NCBI GenBank assembly: GCA_050633365.1
Contig: JBOEGJ010000003.1
Coordinates: 62,001-126,000, forward strand
DNA length: 64,000 nucleotides
Reading direction: 5' to 3'
Source of the DNA: Pseudomaricurvus sp050633365
Lineage (GTDB): Bacteria > Pseudomonadota > Gammaproteobacteria > Pseudomonadales > Cellvibrionaceae
Position numbers and translations under genes: made by a program. Shown here in pieces: positions 8,336 to 18,122 of the stretch; position 1 is the first letter of the stretch, and each line of letters opens with the position of its first letter. The notes below the pieces were generated by a model. That model was not told where the DNA came from and made no database searches. It saw nothing but the letters and a program-made list of their open reading frames with translations.

Positions 8336-9802
8336 ATGTCACCCGAACAATTCCGTGAGTTAGCCAGTCAAGGCTACAATCGCATTCCGCTCGTGCGCGA
8401 AGTGCTGGCCGATTTAGACACGCCCTTATCGAGTTACCTCAAATTGGCGCAAGGGCCCTATTCCTATCTATTTGAATCCGTTCAAGGAGGCGAAAAATGG
8501 GGTCGATACTCCATTCTTGGTCTACCTGCCCGTACGGTGTTAAAAGCTTTCGGGGATTCCATCACCTTAGAGACGGATGGTGAAATCGTCGAAGAGCACG
8601 ATTGCGCCGATCCGTTGGATTTTGTGGAACAGTTTCAGCAGCGTTACCGCGTGCCAGAATTAGACCATTTACCACGCTTTAATGGCGGGTTGGTAGGGTA
8701 TTTTGGTTACGATTGTGTGCGTTACGTGGAGCCAAAACTCAAGGGAGCACAACCGCTCGATACCATTGGCACTCCGGATATCTTGTTGATGGTGTCTGAT
8801 GAGGTTCTGGTATTCGATAACTTAGCGGGCAAGCTTATTTTGATTGTTCACGCCGATCCAAGTGTTACCGGTAGCTACCAAGAGGCTCAAGTGCGTTTGG
8901 ATCAATTGGAAGCGAGACTGAGTGGCGAAACCCCAGCCACGGCCCCCATGGCTCTGTCGGCCGATAGCGTGCGAGAGGATCAATTTCGCTCCAGCTTTGG
9001 TGAGCATAACTTCCAGCAGGCAGTGGGTAAAATTAAAGATTACGTGTTGGCCGGCGACACCATGCAAGTAGTTGTCTCGCAACGGCTGTCGATTGATTTT
9101 GAAGCCGAGCCTCTGAATCTCTACCGCGCCTTGCGAAGTTTGAATCCGTCTCCTTATATGTATTTTCTCGACTTGGGTGATCATCACGTGGTGGGTTCAA
9201 GCCCAGAAATCTTGGCCCGACTTGAAGACGGTGAAGTGACTGTGCGCCCAATTGCCGGCACTCGTCGTCGTGGGCACACCCCCGCCGAAGACGCCGCTCT
9301 AGAGCAAGAACTCGTTAACGACCCTAAAGAAATCGCCGAGCACCTAATGTTGATCGATTTGGGGCGCAACGACGTGGGGCGCGTGGCAAATATTGGCAGT
9401 GTTGAGCTGACCGACAAAATGGTGGTCGAGCGCTACTCCCATGTGATGCATATTACTTCGAATGTAACAGGGCAGCTGCGCGAAGAATTCAATGCAATGG
9501 ACGTTCTTCGAGCGGCGCTACCGGCGGGAACTCTATCCGGCGCTCCAAAGATTCGCGCCATGGAAATTATCGACGAGTTGGAAAATGAAAAGCGTGGCGT
9601 CTATGGCGGCGCGGTGGGCTACCTTTCTTGGAACGGCAATATGGATACGGCTATCGCCATTCGAACCGCGGTGATTAAAGATCAAAAACTCTATGTACAA
9701 GCCGGTGCTGGAGTGGTGGCAGACTCAATTCCCGCGTTGGAGTGGAAAGAAACCATGAACAAAGCACGCGCCATTTTTCGCGCCGTCGACATGGTCTTAT
9801 AA
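8336..9802 (+). CDS. trpE: Anthranilate synthase component I
   Basis: 488-aa large subunit of anthranilate synthase, making anthranilate from chorismate in tryptophan biosynthesis. The N-terminal regulatory part has SYLFESV, matching the tryptophan feedback-binding region. The chorismate-binding domain has the signatures IAGTRRRG, LIDLGRNDVGRV and LSGAPKIRAMEIIDE. The ATG at 8336 follows AAGGAT. trpG begins 10 bases after the stop, so the two subunits are cotranscribed. Confidence 0.96.
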   Translation: MSPEQFRELASQGYNRIPLVREVLADLDTPLSSYLKLAQGPYSYLFESVQGGEKWGRYSILGLPARTVLKAFGDSITLETDGEIVEEHDCADPLDFVEQFQQRYRVPELDHLPRFNGGLVGYFGYDCVRYVEPKLKGAQPLDTIGTPDILLMVSDEVLVFDNLAGKLILIVHADPSVTGSYQEAQVRLDQLEARLSGETPATAPMALSADSVREDQFRSSFGEHNFQQAVGKIKDYVLAGDTMQVVVSQRLSIDFEAEPLNLYRALRSLNPSPYMYFLDLGDHHVVGSSPEILARLEDGEVTVRPIAGTRRRGHTPAEDAALEQELVNDPKEIAEHLMLIDLGRNDVGRVANIGSVELTDKMVVERYSHVMHITSNVTGQLREEFNAMDVLRAALPAGTLSGAPKIRAMEIIDELENEKRGVYGGAVGYLSWNGNMDTAIAIRTAVIKDQKLYVQAGAGVVADSIPALEWKETMNKARAIFRAVDMVL

Positions 9803-9812
9803 GGAGCCCGAC

Positions 9813-10391
9813 ATGATTTTAATGATAGATAACTACGACTCCTTTACCTACAACGTTGTGCAATATCTCGGAGAGTTAGAGGCTGATGTGAAGGTGGTTC
9901 GCAATGATGAAGTTACCATTGCCGACATCGAAGCTATGGCTCCCGAAAAAATCGTAATCTCCCCCGGCCCTTGTACGCCGAATGAGGCAGGTGTTTCCGT
10001 GGCGGTTATTGAAACCTTTGCCGGTCGAATTCCTCTGTTGGGGATTTGTCTCGGGCATCAAAGCATAGGCCAGGCATTCGGCGCAAAAATTGTCCGCGCA
10101 CGATCGGTTATGCACGGGAAAACATCGTTGATGCACCATCTTGATTGCGGTGTATTTCGCGGTCTAAAAAATCCCTACAGTGCAACGCGCTATCACTCGT
10201 TAGTGATCGAAAAAGAGAGTTTGCCCGATTGTTTAGAGATTACTGCGTGGACACAAACCGAAGATGGTCAAGTCGATGAAATTATGGGGGTACGCCATAA
10301 AACGCTGGCGGTCGAGGGTGTTCAATTTCACCCCGAGAGTATTCTCAGCGAACATGGGCACGATTTACTGCGCAACTTTCTTGAGAGTTAG
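9813..10391 (+). CDS. trpG: Anthranilate synthase component II (glutamine amidotransferase)
   Basis: 192-aa class I glutamine amidotransferase that supplies ammonia to TrpE. The catalytic triad is visible: the Cys in GICLGHQSIG and the His and Glu in VQFHPESIL. The oxyanion-strand SPGPCTPNEAG is intact. A strong AAGGAG precedes the ATG. A bifunctional role with p-aminobenzoate synthase (PabA) is possible, since TrpG and PabA are close homologues. Position between trpE and trpD makes TrpG the primary role. Confidence 0.95.
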   Translation: MILMIDNYDSFTYNVVQYLGELEADVKVVRNDEVTIADIEAMAPEKIVISPGPCTPNEAGVSVAVIETFAGRIPLLGICLGHQSIGQAFGAKIVRARSVMHGKTSLMHHLDCGVFRGLKNPYSATRYHSLVIEKESLPDCLEITAWTQTEDGQVDEIMGVRHKTLAVEGVQFHPESILSEHGHDLLRNFLES

Positions 10392-10511
10392 TTGGCGCAT
10401 AAGTGTTGATGCCGGCGAGTTGCTTAGAGGCAAGGCTCTTAGATTAACCCTCTAAATTTTATGATTTGAATTTAACCCTTAGACTTAACCATAGCACCGA
10501 GGTCAGTGAAT

Positions 10512-11564
10512 ATGGATATTAAACAAGCACTAGGCAAACTGATCGAGCGACAGGATTTGTCGCAAGATGAGATGGTTGCTGTCATGCGTCAAGTGATGAC
10601 CGGCGAGGCGAGTTCCGCTCAAATCGGTGCTTTATTGGTGGCCTTGCGGATGAAAGGTGAATCCATTGACGAGATTGCCGGCGCTGTGCGCGTGATGCGT
10701 GAACTGGCCACTAAAGTTGAAATCAATGCCGAAAACCTGATCGACTTGGTTGGCACTGGTGGCGATGGGGCTAACTTATTTAACATTTCTACCGCCTCGA
10801 CCTTTGTTGCAGCGGCTGCGGGTGTCAAGGTTGCCAAGCACGGCAATCGCTCTGTCTCCAGCTCGACCGGCAGCGCGGATGTGTTGGAGGCGGCGGGCGT
10901 TCAGCTCGACATAACTCCGCAGCAAGTTGCCCGTTGTGTGGAGGAGTTGGGTGTTGGCTTTATGTTTGCGCCGTCTCACCACAGCGCCATGAAGCACGCA
11001 ATTGGTCCACGCAAAGAAATAGGTCAGCGCACGATCTTTAATATTCTTGGCCCGCTAACCAATCCCGCGGGAGTGAAGCGACAAGTGGTCGGTGTGTTTA
11101 GTCGAGACTTGTGCGAGCCTCTGGCAGAAGTGCTGGGGATGCTTGGCAGCGAACATGTATTGGTGGTTAATGCCGACGATGGCCTAGATGAAATCTCTAT
11201 TGCGACCTCGACCTATGTGGCGGAATGGAAAGCTGATGGCGCTGAAGGAAAACTCAAAACCTACACCGTATGCCCTGAGGATTTTGGTCTCGAAACTCGC
11301 AATCTGGAAGGCTTGAGTGTGGACGATGCTGAAGCCTCTTTGAGCTTGATTCAAAATGCCTTGGGTAAACGCAGCAGCGAGGCTGCCGACAAAGCAGCCG
11401 ATATTATTGCTCTTAATGCTGGTGCGGCTATTTATGTCAGTGGCGTTGCAGACACTTTTGCCGAAGGGGTTGGCATGGCGCAGGATGCGGTTGGCAGCGG
11501 ACTGGCCAAAGAAAAAATCACCGAATTGGCAGCGTTCACTCTTTGCCAAAAAGAACACGCTTGA
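10512..11564 (+). CDS. trpD: Anthranilate phosphoribosyltransferase
   Basis: 350-aa enzyme joining anthranilate to PRPP. The PRPP-binding glycine-rich loop GTGGDG and the KHGNRSVSSSTGSADVLEA anthranilate/Mg region are present. The frame opens at a GTG (10506), but the GAGG at 10499-10502 is 9 nt from the ATG at 10512, so the ATG is chosen. The 120-base gap after trpG is larger than between the other trp genes, but no terminator is visible in it. Confidence 0.95.
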   Translation: MDIKQALGKLIERQDLSQDEMVAVMRQVMTGEASSAQIGALLVALRMKGESIDEIAGAVRVMRELATKVEINAENLIDLVGTGGDGANLFNISTASTFVAAAAGVKVAKHGNRSVSSSTGSADVLEAAGVQLDITPQQVARCVEELGVGFMFAPSHHSAMKHAIGPRKEIGQRTIFNILGPLTNPAGVKRQVVGVFSRDLCEPLAEVLGMLGSEHVLVVNADDGLDEISIATSTYVAEWKADGAEGKLKTYTVCPEDFGLETRNLEGLSVDDAEASLSLIQNALGKRSSEAADKAADIIALNAGAAIYVSGVADTFAEGVGMAQDAVGSGLAKEKITELAAFTLCQKEHA

Positions 11565-11586
11565 GGCCAGAATCTCTGGAAGGTTT

Positions 11587-12384
11587 ATGAGTAAGATACC
11601 CACGGTATTAGAGAAAATTGTTAATCGAAAACACGAAGAGATTGCTGAAAGAAAGCAGCTTAGGTCAATCTCTGAGTTACAGGCATTGGCCGCAGAACAA
11701 CCGCCTGCGCGAGGTTTTGTTCGTGCGATTGAGCAGAAAATTGAGGCGGGCCAAGCGGCGGTGATTGCCGAGATAAAGAAAGCGTCGCCGAGTAAAGGTG
11801 TGATCCGTGAAGACTTCTATCCGTCGGAGATCGCCATCAGTTATGAAAAGGGTGGTGCAGCTTGTTTGTCGGTACTGACAGATATTGATTTCTTTCAAGG
11901 GGCTGATCACTATTTACAAGAAGCTCGAGCGGCGTCTACCTTACCGGTGATTCGCAAAGATTTTATTGTCGATGAGTATCAGGTGTATGAAGCGCGAGCG
12001 ATTGGGGCTGATTGTATTTTGCTCATTGTAGCGGTTTTAGAGTTTGAGCAAATGCAGCATCTCAATACCTTGGCTCACGACCTTGGAATGGATGTGTTAG
12101 TTGAGGTGCACAATGCTGAAGAGCTCGAACTAGCGCTGCGCCTACCGAATAAATTGATTGGGATTAATAATCGTAATCTCCATACCTTTGAGGTGAGTCT
12201 CGAACATACTTTTGCGCTGCTCGAGCATATTGGTGAAGACCGTATTGTGGTGACTGAATCGGGGATTCTCACCATCGATGATGTTATGGCGATGCGTGGC
12301 CACAATGTCGAGACATTCCTCGTTGGCGAGACTTTTATGCGCTCTGATGACCCAGGCGTTAAACTTTTGGAAATGTTCAACTAG
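11587..12384 (+). CDS. trpC: Indole-3-glycerol phosphate synthase
   Basis: 265-aa TIM-barrel enzyme that closes the indole ring. Conserved elements are EIKKASPSKG near residue 60, the catalytic Lys of VIRKDFI, LVEVHN, IGINNRNL and VTESGI. The frame is open far upstream, overlapping trpD, but the ATG at 11587 follows GGAAGG and gives the monofunctional length. It is not fused to trpF. The rest of the pathway (trpF, trpB, trpA) is not in the window. Confidence 0.95.
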   Translation: MSKIPTVLEKIVNRKHEEIAERKQLRSISELQALAAEQPPARGFVRAIEQKIEAGQAAVIAEIKKASPSKGVIREDFYPSEIAISYEKGGAACLSVLTDIDFFQGADHYLQEARAASTLPVIRKDFIVDEYQVYEARAIGADCILLIVAVLEFEQMQHLNTLAHDLGMDVLVEVHNAEELELALRLPNKLIGINNRNLHTFEVSLEHTFALLEHIGEDRIVVTESGILTIDDVMAMRGHNVETFLVGETFMRSDDPGVKLLEMFN

Positions 12385-12477
12385 ACTCTATAGGTTTCGA
12401 TCAAAATACTTACCGTTAAATAGGTTCTCAGGCTCTAATGGCTTGTTGCGAGATCTTTCTTCAAGAGGACGCTGGAT

Positions 12478-13290
12478 TTGCGTGAATTTGTGCGATGGCT
12501 AAGCTTGATTGTCTATTGCTGCGCGTTTTCCGGTGCGGCAGTCGCCGAAGATGCGTCGCTGTTTCAAGAACCCAGGCTACTGACTTATTTTGTCATCGAA
12601 CAGCAGGCTCAGCCTCTTCAGATTGAAGACGAAGATAAGCCTCATAGCGGTATTGTGAGTGATATCGTACTGCAAATTGCCAACGACTTAAGTCTACCCA
12701 TTGAGGTGGTGGTGTTACCCTTCAAGAGAATGGTCTTGGAGATGAAGAAGCCCAAAAATAGAAATTGGTTGGCTTACGGATCACCCGCTTGGCGTAAAGA
12801 CAGCAGCGTCAGTGTTCAGAGTAACTGTCTACTTCCGCAGCCAATATTGAACGTCACTCATTCATTAATTACGCGATCAGATGATCAGCTTGCTATTGAT
12901 TCGGTAGAGAAGCTGTTTGGTCAGCGGGTGATTACGCTACACGGTTATAGTTATCCGGTGTTGGCGGATTATTTTTCTCAGGGCGCCATCCATAAGTTAG
13001 ATGTAAAGAGTCTACAGTCTGCTTTTAAGGCCGTTGCCGCTAAAAGAGGTGTTGGCTTTGTGGGCATGGATATTAGAGTGCTGCATAGCTTCGCATCCGG
13101 TGAATTATCGCGGGCTGATTTTAGATTCTATGATTTGTCTTTCTTGATTCCGGAATATCCGATTCATTTGTCATATGACTGCAATATGGATACAGACCTT
13201 AGGATGGCTATCGCGAAGCGCTACGGTGAGCTGATCGACGATGGCTCGGTGGTCTCCGTGCTGGAAAAGTACCTAAGCCCCGCCAACTAA
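12478..13290 (+). CDS. Periplasmic solute-binding protein, family 3-like (orphan)
   Basis: 270-aa protein with a signal peptide (LSLIVYCCAFSGAAVA) and the two-lobed layout of amino-acid-type binding proteins (SBP_bac_3). The start is a TTG with AAGAGGA 8 nt upstream, so the non-ATG start is well supported. There is no permease or ATPase gene beside it. Such orphan proteins in aquatic gammaproteobacteria are often sensors or of unknown role rather than transport partners. It lies 93 bases after trpC and is probably a separate unit, ending at the hairpin terminator at 13335-13360. Confidence 0.7.
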   Translation: MREFVRWLSLIVYCCAFSGAAVAEDASLFQEPRLLTYFVIEQQAQPLQIEDEDKPHSGIVSDIVLQIANDLSLPIEVVVLPFKRMVLEMKKPKNRNWLAYGSPAWRKDSSVSVQSNCLLPQPILNVTHSLITRSDDQLAIDSVEKLFGQRVITLHGYSYPVLADYFSQGAIHKLDVKSLQSAFKAVAAKRGVGFVGMDIRVLHSFASGELSRADFRFYDLSFLIPEYPIHLSYDCNMDTDLRMAIAKRYGELIDDGSVVSVLEKYLSPAN

Positions 13291-13334
13291 CCTCTGCCTC
13301 GAGACGCGATGGATATTGAATTTGCCTCTAAAAC

Positions 13335-13360
13335 AAAAAATGCCGCGATTGCGGCATTTT
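13335..13360. terminator. Bidirectional Rho-independent terminator
   Basis: AATGCCGC (13339-13346) pairs with GCGGCATT (13351-13358) around GATT. It is flanked by an A run on the left and T residues on the right, so it can stop transcription from both converging genes. Confidence 0.85.
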
Positions 13361-13386
13361 GATAAACAGGGGCGTTTGATGGCTCG

Positions 13387-14022
13387 TTAGCGAGTGCCAA
13401 ATACCACCATGGTTTTCCCTTTTACGGATACTAAGCCTTGATCTTCCAGGGTCTTGAGCACTCGGCCAACCATTTCTCGTGAGCAGCCGACAATTCGACC
13501 AATTTCCTGGCGAGTAATCTTAATTTGCATGCCATCGGGGTGAGTCATAGCATCGGGCTCTTTACACAGATCAAGTAGGGTTCGAGCGACTCGACCAGTG
13601 ACATCCAAGAACGCCAAATCACCGACTTTACGTGTTGTATTGCGCAGTCGTTTAGCCATTTGGCTGCCGAGCGCGAATAGGAATTCGGGATGATCCTCGG
13701 TGAGTTCTTGAAACTTGGTGTAGCTGATTTCGGCGACTTCACATTCGGTTTTGGCTCGAATCCAAGCACTGCGAGAGTCTTGCTCTTCGAACAATCCCAT
13801 TTCACCTAAAAAGTCACCGTCGTTGAGATAGGCGACGATCATTTCTCGGCCTTCGTCATCTTCGATAACAACCGTCACCGAACCTTTAATAATGTAGTAA
13901 AGAGAGTCGCTCTTGTCTCCTGCGTATATCAAGGTGCTTTTGGCGGGGTATCGACGTCTGTGGCAGTGACTTAAAAATTCGTCAACATTTTCAATATGGG
14001 GAGTTAATGAAACGGCAACCAA
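13387..14022 (-). CDS. crp: cAMP receptor protein (CRP/Vfr)
   Basis: 211-aa global regulator. The cyclic-nucleotide pocket GEMGLFEEQDSRSAW retains the Glu, Arg and Ser that contact cAMP in E. coli CRP. The C-terminal helix-turn-helix (TRQEIGRIVGCSREMVGRVL) is almost identical to the CRP recognition helix, so recognition of TGTGA half-sites is expected. It is divergent from a YhfA-like OsmC gene, the same pairing as crp-yhfA in E. coli. I did not find a clear CRP site in the 327-base gap between them. Confidence 0.95.
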   Translation of the reverse strand: MVAVSLTPHIENVDEFLSHCHRRRYPAKSTLIYAGDKSDSLYYIIKGSVTVVIEDDEGREMIVAYLNDGDFLGEMGLFEEQDSRSAWIRAKTECEVAEISYTKFQELTEDHPEFLFALGSQMAKRLRNTTRKVGDLAFLDVTGRVARTLLDLCKEPDAMTHPDGMQIKITRQEIGRIVGCSREMVGRVLKTLEDQGLVSVKGKTMVVFGTR

Positions 14023-14349
14023 TGGTATTTCCTCGTACTGTTGCAGGATAGGAATAGAGGCTTAGATCGCTCATCTGCACTAACCATAGCGGTTTGTGGT
14101 GCAAGATACCAATTTTACGATGGCTCATTCAATTGCAAGTTATGCAAACAAGGATTATGTCGGGATTTATGGTTGCTGACCAGCCATGTGCTGTGTTCAT
14201 CATCGTCTTTGTGAACCGGTTATCTATACCGAGAAGGGGTTGAGATAAAGCTTGTCCCATTTCCGCTGTTTCTGGGTTGTGGTAATCTTGCTTCACGAAT
14301 TTGTATAGCCTGTGGCATTGGCCACGAGTGAGTTTATTGAGGATTTAGT
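14023..14349. other. Divergent regulatory gap between crp and the OsmC-family gene
   Basis: About 330 bases with no gene; it must hold both promoters. No full TGTGA-N6-TCACA palindrome, no strong hairpin and no small ORF with a good ribosome site were seen. Confidence 0.4.
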
Positions 14350-14772
14350 ATGCAGGCGACAGTGAAGTGGGTAGATGGGGCAATATTCTTAGGTGAGTCA
14401 GGTAGTGGCCACGCGGTTGTAATGGACGGTCCTGAGGATCACGGTGGTCGCAACATGGGGGTTCGGCCGATGGAAATGTTGCTGTTGGGCATGGGCGGCT
14501 GCGCCACCTTTGACGTCATGAGCATTTTGAAGAAAACACGTCAGAAGGTGCTCGATTGCCGGGTTGAGCTAGAGGCCGAGCGCGCCGAGGGCGTGCCGTC
14601 ACCCTTTACTAAGATCAACATGAAGTTTATCGTCAGCGGAACTGCGCTGAAAGAAGCACAGGTGAAGCGTGCGGTAGAGCTATCGGCGACCAAATACTGC
14701 TCGGCCAGTATTATGATGGAAGCCGCTGGGGTAGATGTGTCTCATAGCTACGAAATCCAAGAGACCGAATAA
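14350..14772 (+). CDS. OsmC/Ohr family protein (YhfA-like)
   Basis: 140-aa OsmC-fold protein. The two family cysteines are present, in GMGGCATFDV (about residue 56) and in KYCSASIMM (about 117). These form the peroxidatic site in Ohr/OsmC enzymes, so peroxide reduction is possible. The YhfA branch has no firmly assigned substrate. The ATG follows GAGGATTTAGT. Its conserved position next to crp marks it as the YhfA branch rather than Ohr. Confidence 0.85.
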   Translation: MQATVKWVDGAIFLGESGSGHAVVMDGPEDHGGRNMGVRPMEMLLLGMGGCATFDVMSILKKTRQKVLDCRVELEAERAEGVPSPFTKINMKFIVSGTALKEAQVKRAVELSATKYCSASIMMEAAGVDVSHSYEIQETE

Positions 14773-14845
14773 ATGAATTGGCTGTTTGATCGGCGCGCCC
14801 ATCATTGACGATGAGTTGCGCTGGTGATCTGGGCTGCTTGGTCTA

Positions 14846-17251
14846 TCAGCAGCTGTGTAGTGGCAGCCAAGCGGTGAAACGGCTGCCTTCGCCAAAGGTC
14901 GAAATAACTTCGACACTCCCTTGGTGTAAGTTAGCCAGTTCCTTAATTAAGCTCAGTCCTAAGCCTGTCCCCTGAACCGCGTTCAAATCTGAGCTGCTAA
15001 GCCTAGTGAATTTATTGAAAAGTTGGGTTTGTTGTTCTGGTTTGATGCCGATGCCGGTATCGATTACGTGAAAGCCGACGCCTGGAGTATCGCCTTTACG
15101 CATAGGTTCAACCGCTAAAGTGATACTGCCGCTATGGGTGAATTTTACCGCGTTTGAGAGCATGTTTAAGAGAATTTGAACCAGCCGTTTTTTATCGGCA
15201 TCCAGTAGTAATTCATCTTGACTAAATTCCGCCACAAGATCCAAACTTTTTTCTTCTGCCATTGGCCGAATTTGATCAAGGCATTGTTGCGCCAATAAAA
15301 TACAATTGAAACGTTCACGGTTGAGTGCCAGCTGGCCGGTTTCAATTTTTGCTGTGTCGAGCAAATCATTGATAAGACTGAGAAGGTGTTTACCATTCTC
15401 TTCAACGGTTTTGAGGGCATCGAGATTACGTGTGGCGATATCTCCCTCAAGTTTTCGTATGAGTCGATTGGTAAATCCAATAATAGAATTAAGCGGGGTG
15501 CGAAGCTCATGAGACATGTTGGCGAGAAAAGTACTCTTGGCATGATTGGCCGATTCGGCTTTATGTTGAAGCTCCTGTGCGGTGATTTTCGCTTGTTCTA
15601 ACTCTCTTGTTCTTACTTTGACGCGGCTATCGAGTTCCTCATTCATTCGCTCGATTTTCCCTTGATACTGCAGCTGCTCGCTAATATCCACATGGGTGCC
15701 GACCATACGACGCGGCTCCTCAGTATCCGGATCACAGACCAAATGTGCGCGAGACATGATGTGAATGTCATGGCCGTCTTTATGTACCATACGAATGTTG
15801 ACGTGGTAGTGCGGCTCTTTGTGAGTAAGGCACTGATTGATGGCGGTCTGTGTTTTTAAGATATCTTCAGGGTGTAAGAGTTGAAAGAAAGTCTCAACGC
15901 TGAAGGAAATTTCATCTTTTGTGTAACCGAGCATTTCATACCATCGAGGAGAGAAGTACACCTCATCGGTGGTGAGGTTCCAATCCCAAACGCCGTCATT
16001 GCTTCCCTTCATGGCTAAGCTAAAGCGCTCTTCACTGAGCATGAGTTCTTGTTGTTGCTCTTCGGCGTTAACCGCCAGGAGCCTCAGCTGATCGGCCAAT
16101 TCCCCCAGTTCATCGTTGCGACTCAGTGCTGGCGGAAGATCGATAAGCTCGCTCTTTAATCGTTGCGCATAGGTTGTAAGTTGATGCAGTGGTCGCGAGG
16201 TATGGCGAGCTAAAATAATTGCTGTCACTAGGGTGGCTATGGCTGCTAAGCCAAAGCTAAAAATGATGTGATTGATGATGTCTGTGGCCGCCAGTAGCAA
16301 CTGATTTTCATCGGTAACCATTCCCAGGGTGAATTGAGTGTTGGCAATAGGAGTAAATGAGACGATGGCGTTTGTTTGTCTCTTTAAGTCTTTGTAGCGA
16401 AAGTGGCCGCTTTGCTGCTGAGTAATGGCACTAGCGGCGAGCTGCCACTCTTTTTGGGTTTCATCCAATAATGAGTGAGTTTGGTTTACCGGTTGCATGT
16501 CTTGGTTGAGTATGACTTTTCCCTGCGCATCTACCTCAAAATCAACAATCTTGTTTTTGTCCCAATGATACCAATAGCTACCGTCGCGATTGGTGACAAA
16601 AAATCGGGGCTGCCAAGTAACATCAGAAAACAGATTGTCTTTGAAACGCGCCAAACGCGCGGTGATGTAACTCCAGTCGATGATTCCCGCAACCAACCCT
16701 AAGGGTTTCTTTTGATCGTTATTGATGGAGGCGGCGATCAGAATGTGCCGATTACTTGTGCTGTAAGACATCATTGGGTTTGAAATACTGGAGCGGGCTT
16801 GATTGGGGTTTTCTGCCACTAGATATCGCCAGTAAGGATGACGGATAACTGTGTGAGGGCGGGAATTCGGATCGCTATTATCGAATGTATGGCGCATATT
16901 TTGATATGGGTTTCCCGCCTCTGTGCTGAAAAAATGCCCTTGGGTATCAGCCACTAGAAAGCTCGAAAAGTACGCATGCCGGTTGCTTTCTTTGGTGAGG
17001 TAGGGGAGGAAACTCTTGGGATCCATATGGCGAACCGTGTCGGTTCTGGCGTAGAGCATCACTTCGTGCTGTAAGCTGACAAATTCGTGAGACAGGCGCG
17101 CGCTAACTTGCTCCAAATGCGCCTCAAACTTTTGCAGCTCGGTCTTTTGTATTTGTTGTTGAAGGTAGGGGAGTTCCACCACCATGCCGATCAACATAGG
17201 GAGCAGGATCAAACCGGGCAGAAGCAATGAGAGTTTGGTTTTGATCCGCAT
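14846..17251 (-). CDS. Membrane sensor histidine kinase with extracytoplasmic Cache, HAMP and PAS domains
   Basis: 801-aa orphan histidine kinase. Residues about 7-27 form the first membrane helix. A periplasmic dCache-like sensor follows (motifs such as HPYWRYLVAENP and a GLVAGIIDWSYI strand), then a second helix near 328-350, a HAMP region, a PAS domain with PAC tail (VGTHVDIS) and a coiled segment. The HisKA domain has the phospho-acceptor His in FLANMSHELRTPLNSIIGF near residue 580. The ATPase domain has N-box NMLSNAVKF, DTGIGI and GTGLGLSL. There is no receiver and no response regulator next door, so the partner is unknown. Confidence 0.88.
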   Translation of the reverse strand: MRIKTKLSLLLPGLILLPMLIGMVVELPYLQQQIQKTELQKFEAHLEQVSARLSHEFVSLQHEVMLYARTDTVRHMDPKSFLPYLTKESNRHAYFSSFLVADTQGHFFSTEAGNPYQNMRHTFDNSDPNSRPHTVIRHPYWRYLVAENPNQARSSISNPMMSYSTSNRHILIAASINNDQKKPLGLVAGIIDWSYITARLARFKDNLFSDVTWQPRFFVTNRDGSYWYHWDKNKIVDFEVDAQGKVILNQDMQPVNQTHSLLDETQKEWQLAASAITQQQSGHFRYKDLKRQTNAIVSFTPIANTQFTLGMVTDENQLLLAATDIINHIIFSFGLAAIATLVTAIILARHTSRPLHQLTTYAQRLKSELIDLPPALSRNDELGELADQLRLLAVNAEEQQQELMLSEERFSLAMKGSNDGVWDWNLTTDEVYFSPRWYEMLGYTKDEISFSVETFFQLLHPEDILKTQTAINQCLTHKEPHYHVNIRMVHKDGHDIHIMSRAHLVCDPDTEEPRRMVGTHVDISEQLQYQGKIERMNEELDSRVKVRTRELEQAKITAQELQHKAESANHAKSTFLANMSHELRTPLNSIIGFTNRLIRKLEGDIATRNLDALKTVEENGKHLLSLINDLLDTAKIETGQLALNRERFNCILLAQQCLDQIRPMAEEKSLDLVAEFSQDELLLDADKKRLVQILLNMLSNAVKFTHSGSITLAVEPMRKGDTPGVGFHVIDTGIGIKPEQQTQLFNKFTRLSSSDLNAVQGTGLGLSLIKELANLHQGSVEVISTFGEGSRFTAWLPLHSC

Positions 17252-17335
17252 TGGAGGGCAATTAAATCCTGAGGTTTACAGTCTTTCTCAGTATAGACTC
17301 GATCAGGCAAATCTGCGTGATGTAAGCCGAGGGAT

Positions 17336-17980
17336 TTATAGGCGGTAGCTGGTTTTGGTCATTGCTTTGGATACTAGCGACATGAGGCCTTTGACTGGAG
17401 CGGGAAATCGGTGGCCGCCGGCTTCAAGTGCGCTGTGAGCGTGTTTAGCTTCATCTTCTAGCATGACTTCGACGACGGCGCGACTCTTATGGTCTTGTTC
17501 TGGGAGCTCATTCAGATGCTGTTGTAAGTGCTTACATACTTGGTCTTCCGTGGCAGCGACGAAGCCGAGACTAACTTTGTCACTGACTAGCCCTGCGGTG
17601 GCACCAATACCAAAAGACATCCCGTACCAAAGCGGGTTGAGCAGTGATGTGTGGCTGTTGAGACCGTCTAGACGCTCTTGGCACCAACCGAGATGATCGA
17701 CTTCTTCTTCGGCCGCGAGTTCCATTTCATGACGTACTTCTGGCAGTTTTGCAGTGAGCGCTTGTCCTTGATAGAGCGCCTGAGCGCAGACTTCCCCTGC
17801 GTGATTAACTCTCATAAGGCCGGCGGCGTGTTTGCGCTCACGATCTGTCATGGGGACTTCATCGTGGGCTTGCGCTGGTGATGGGCGCTGATGAGAAACT
17901 TTACCTGGTGCCAGAGTGCGCAAGGCACGATCCATCTGGGTTAGCAATAGATCTGTTGGGGAGAATTGGCGGCTAGACAT
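17336..17980 (-). CDS. coq7: 3-demethoxyubiquinol 3-hydroxylase Coq7
   Basis: 214-aa di-iron hydroxylase catalysing a late ring hydroxylation in ubiquinone synthesis. Iron ligands are in HAGEVCAQALYQGQAL, AAEEEVDHLGWC and MLEDEAKHA, the ferritin-like E...ExxH...E...ExxH pattern. A frame opens at 18148, but the ATG at 17980 gives the family length and removes an odd 56-residue leader overlapping the divergent AAA gene. Coq7 replaces UbiF in Pseudomonas-type bacteria. Confidence 0.93.
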   Translation of the reverse strand: MSSRQFSPTDLLLTQMDRALRTLAPGKVSHQRPSPAQAHDEVPMTDRERKHAAGLMRVNHAGEVCAQALYQGQALTAKLPEVRHEMELAAEEEVDHLGWCQERLDGLNSHTSLLNPLWYGMSFGIGATAGLVSDKVSLGFVAATEDQVCKHLQQHLNELPEQDHKSRAVVEVMLEDEAKHAHSALEAGGHRFPAPVKGLMSLVSKAMTKTSYRL

Positions 17981-18122
17981 AATCACGGGCCCTGAATTGA
18001 AACGAGCGAAATAGAGCCCTATTGTAATCGAAAATACTAAAAAAGGGTAAGTAGGGCTTGGGTGCAACTCGGGCGTGAATCGTAGTAGAGTGCTGCGCAA
18101 AAGGAAGTGAGGATATTGAGCT

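Noticed and set aside
8083..8337. 84-codon minus-strand frame upstream of trpE
   Set aside because: Overlaps the trpE start and the leader hairpins, with no ribosome site or family resemblance.
14023..14349. CRP autoregulatory site in the crp upstream region
   Set aside because: Partial TGTGA half-sites exist but no acceptable two-fold symmetric site was found.
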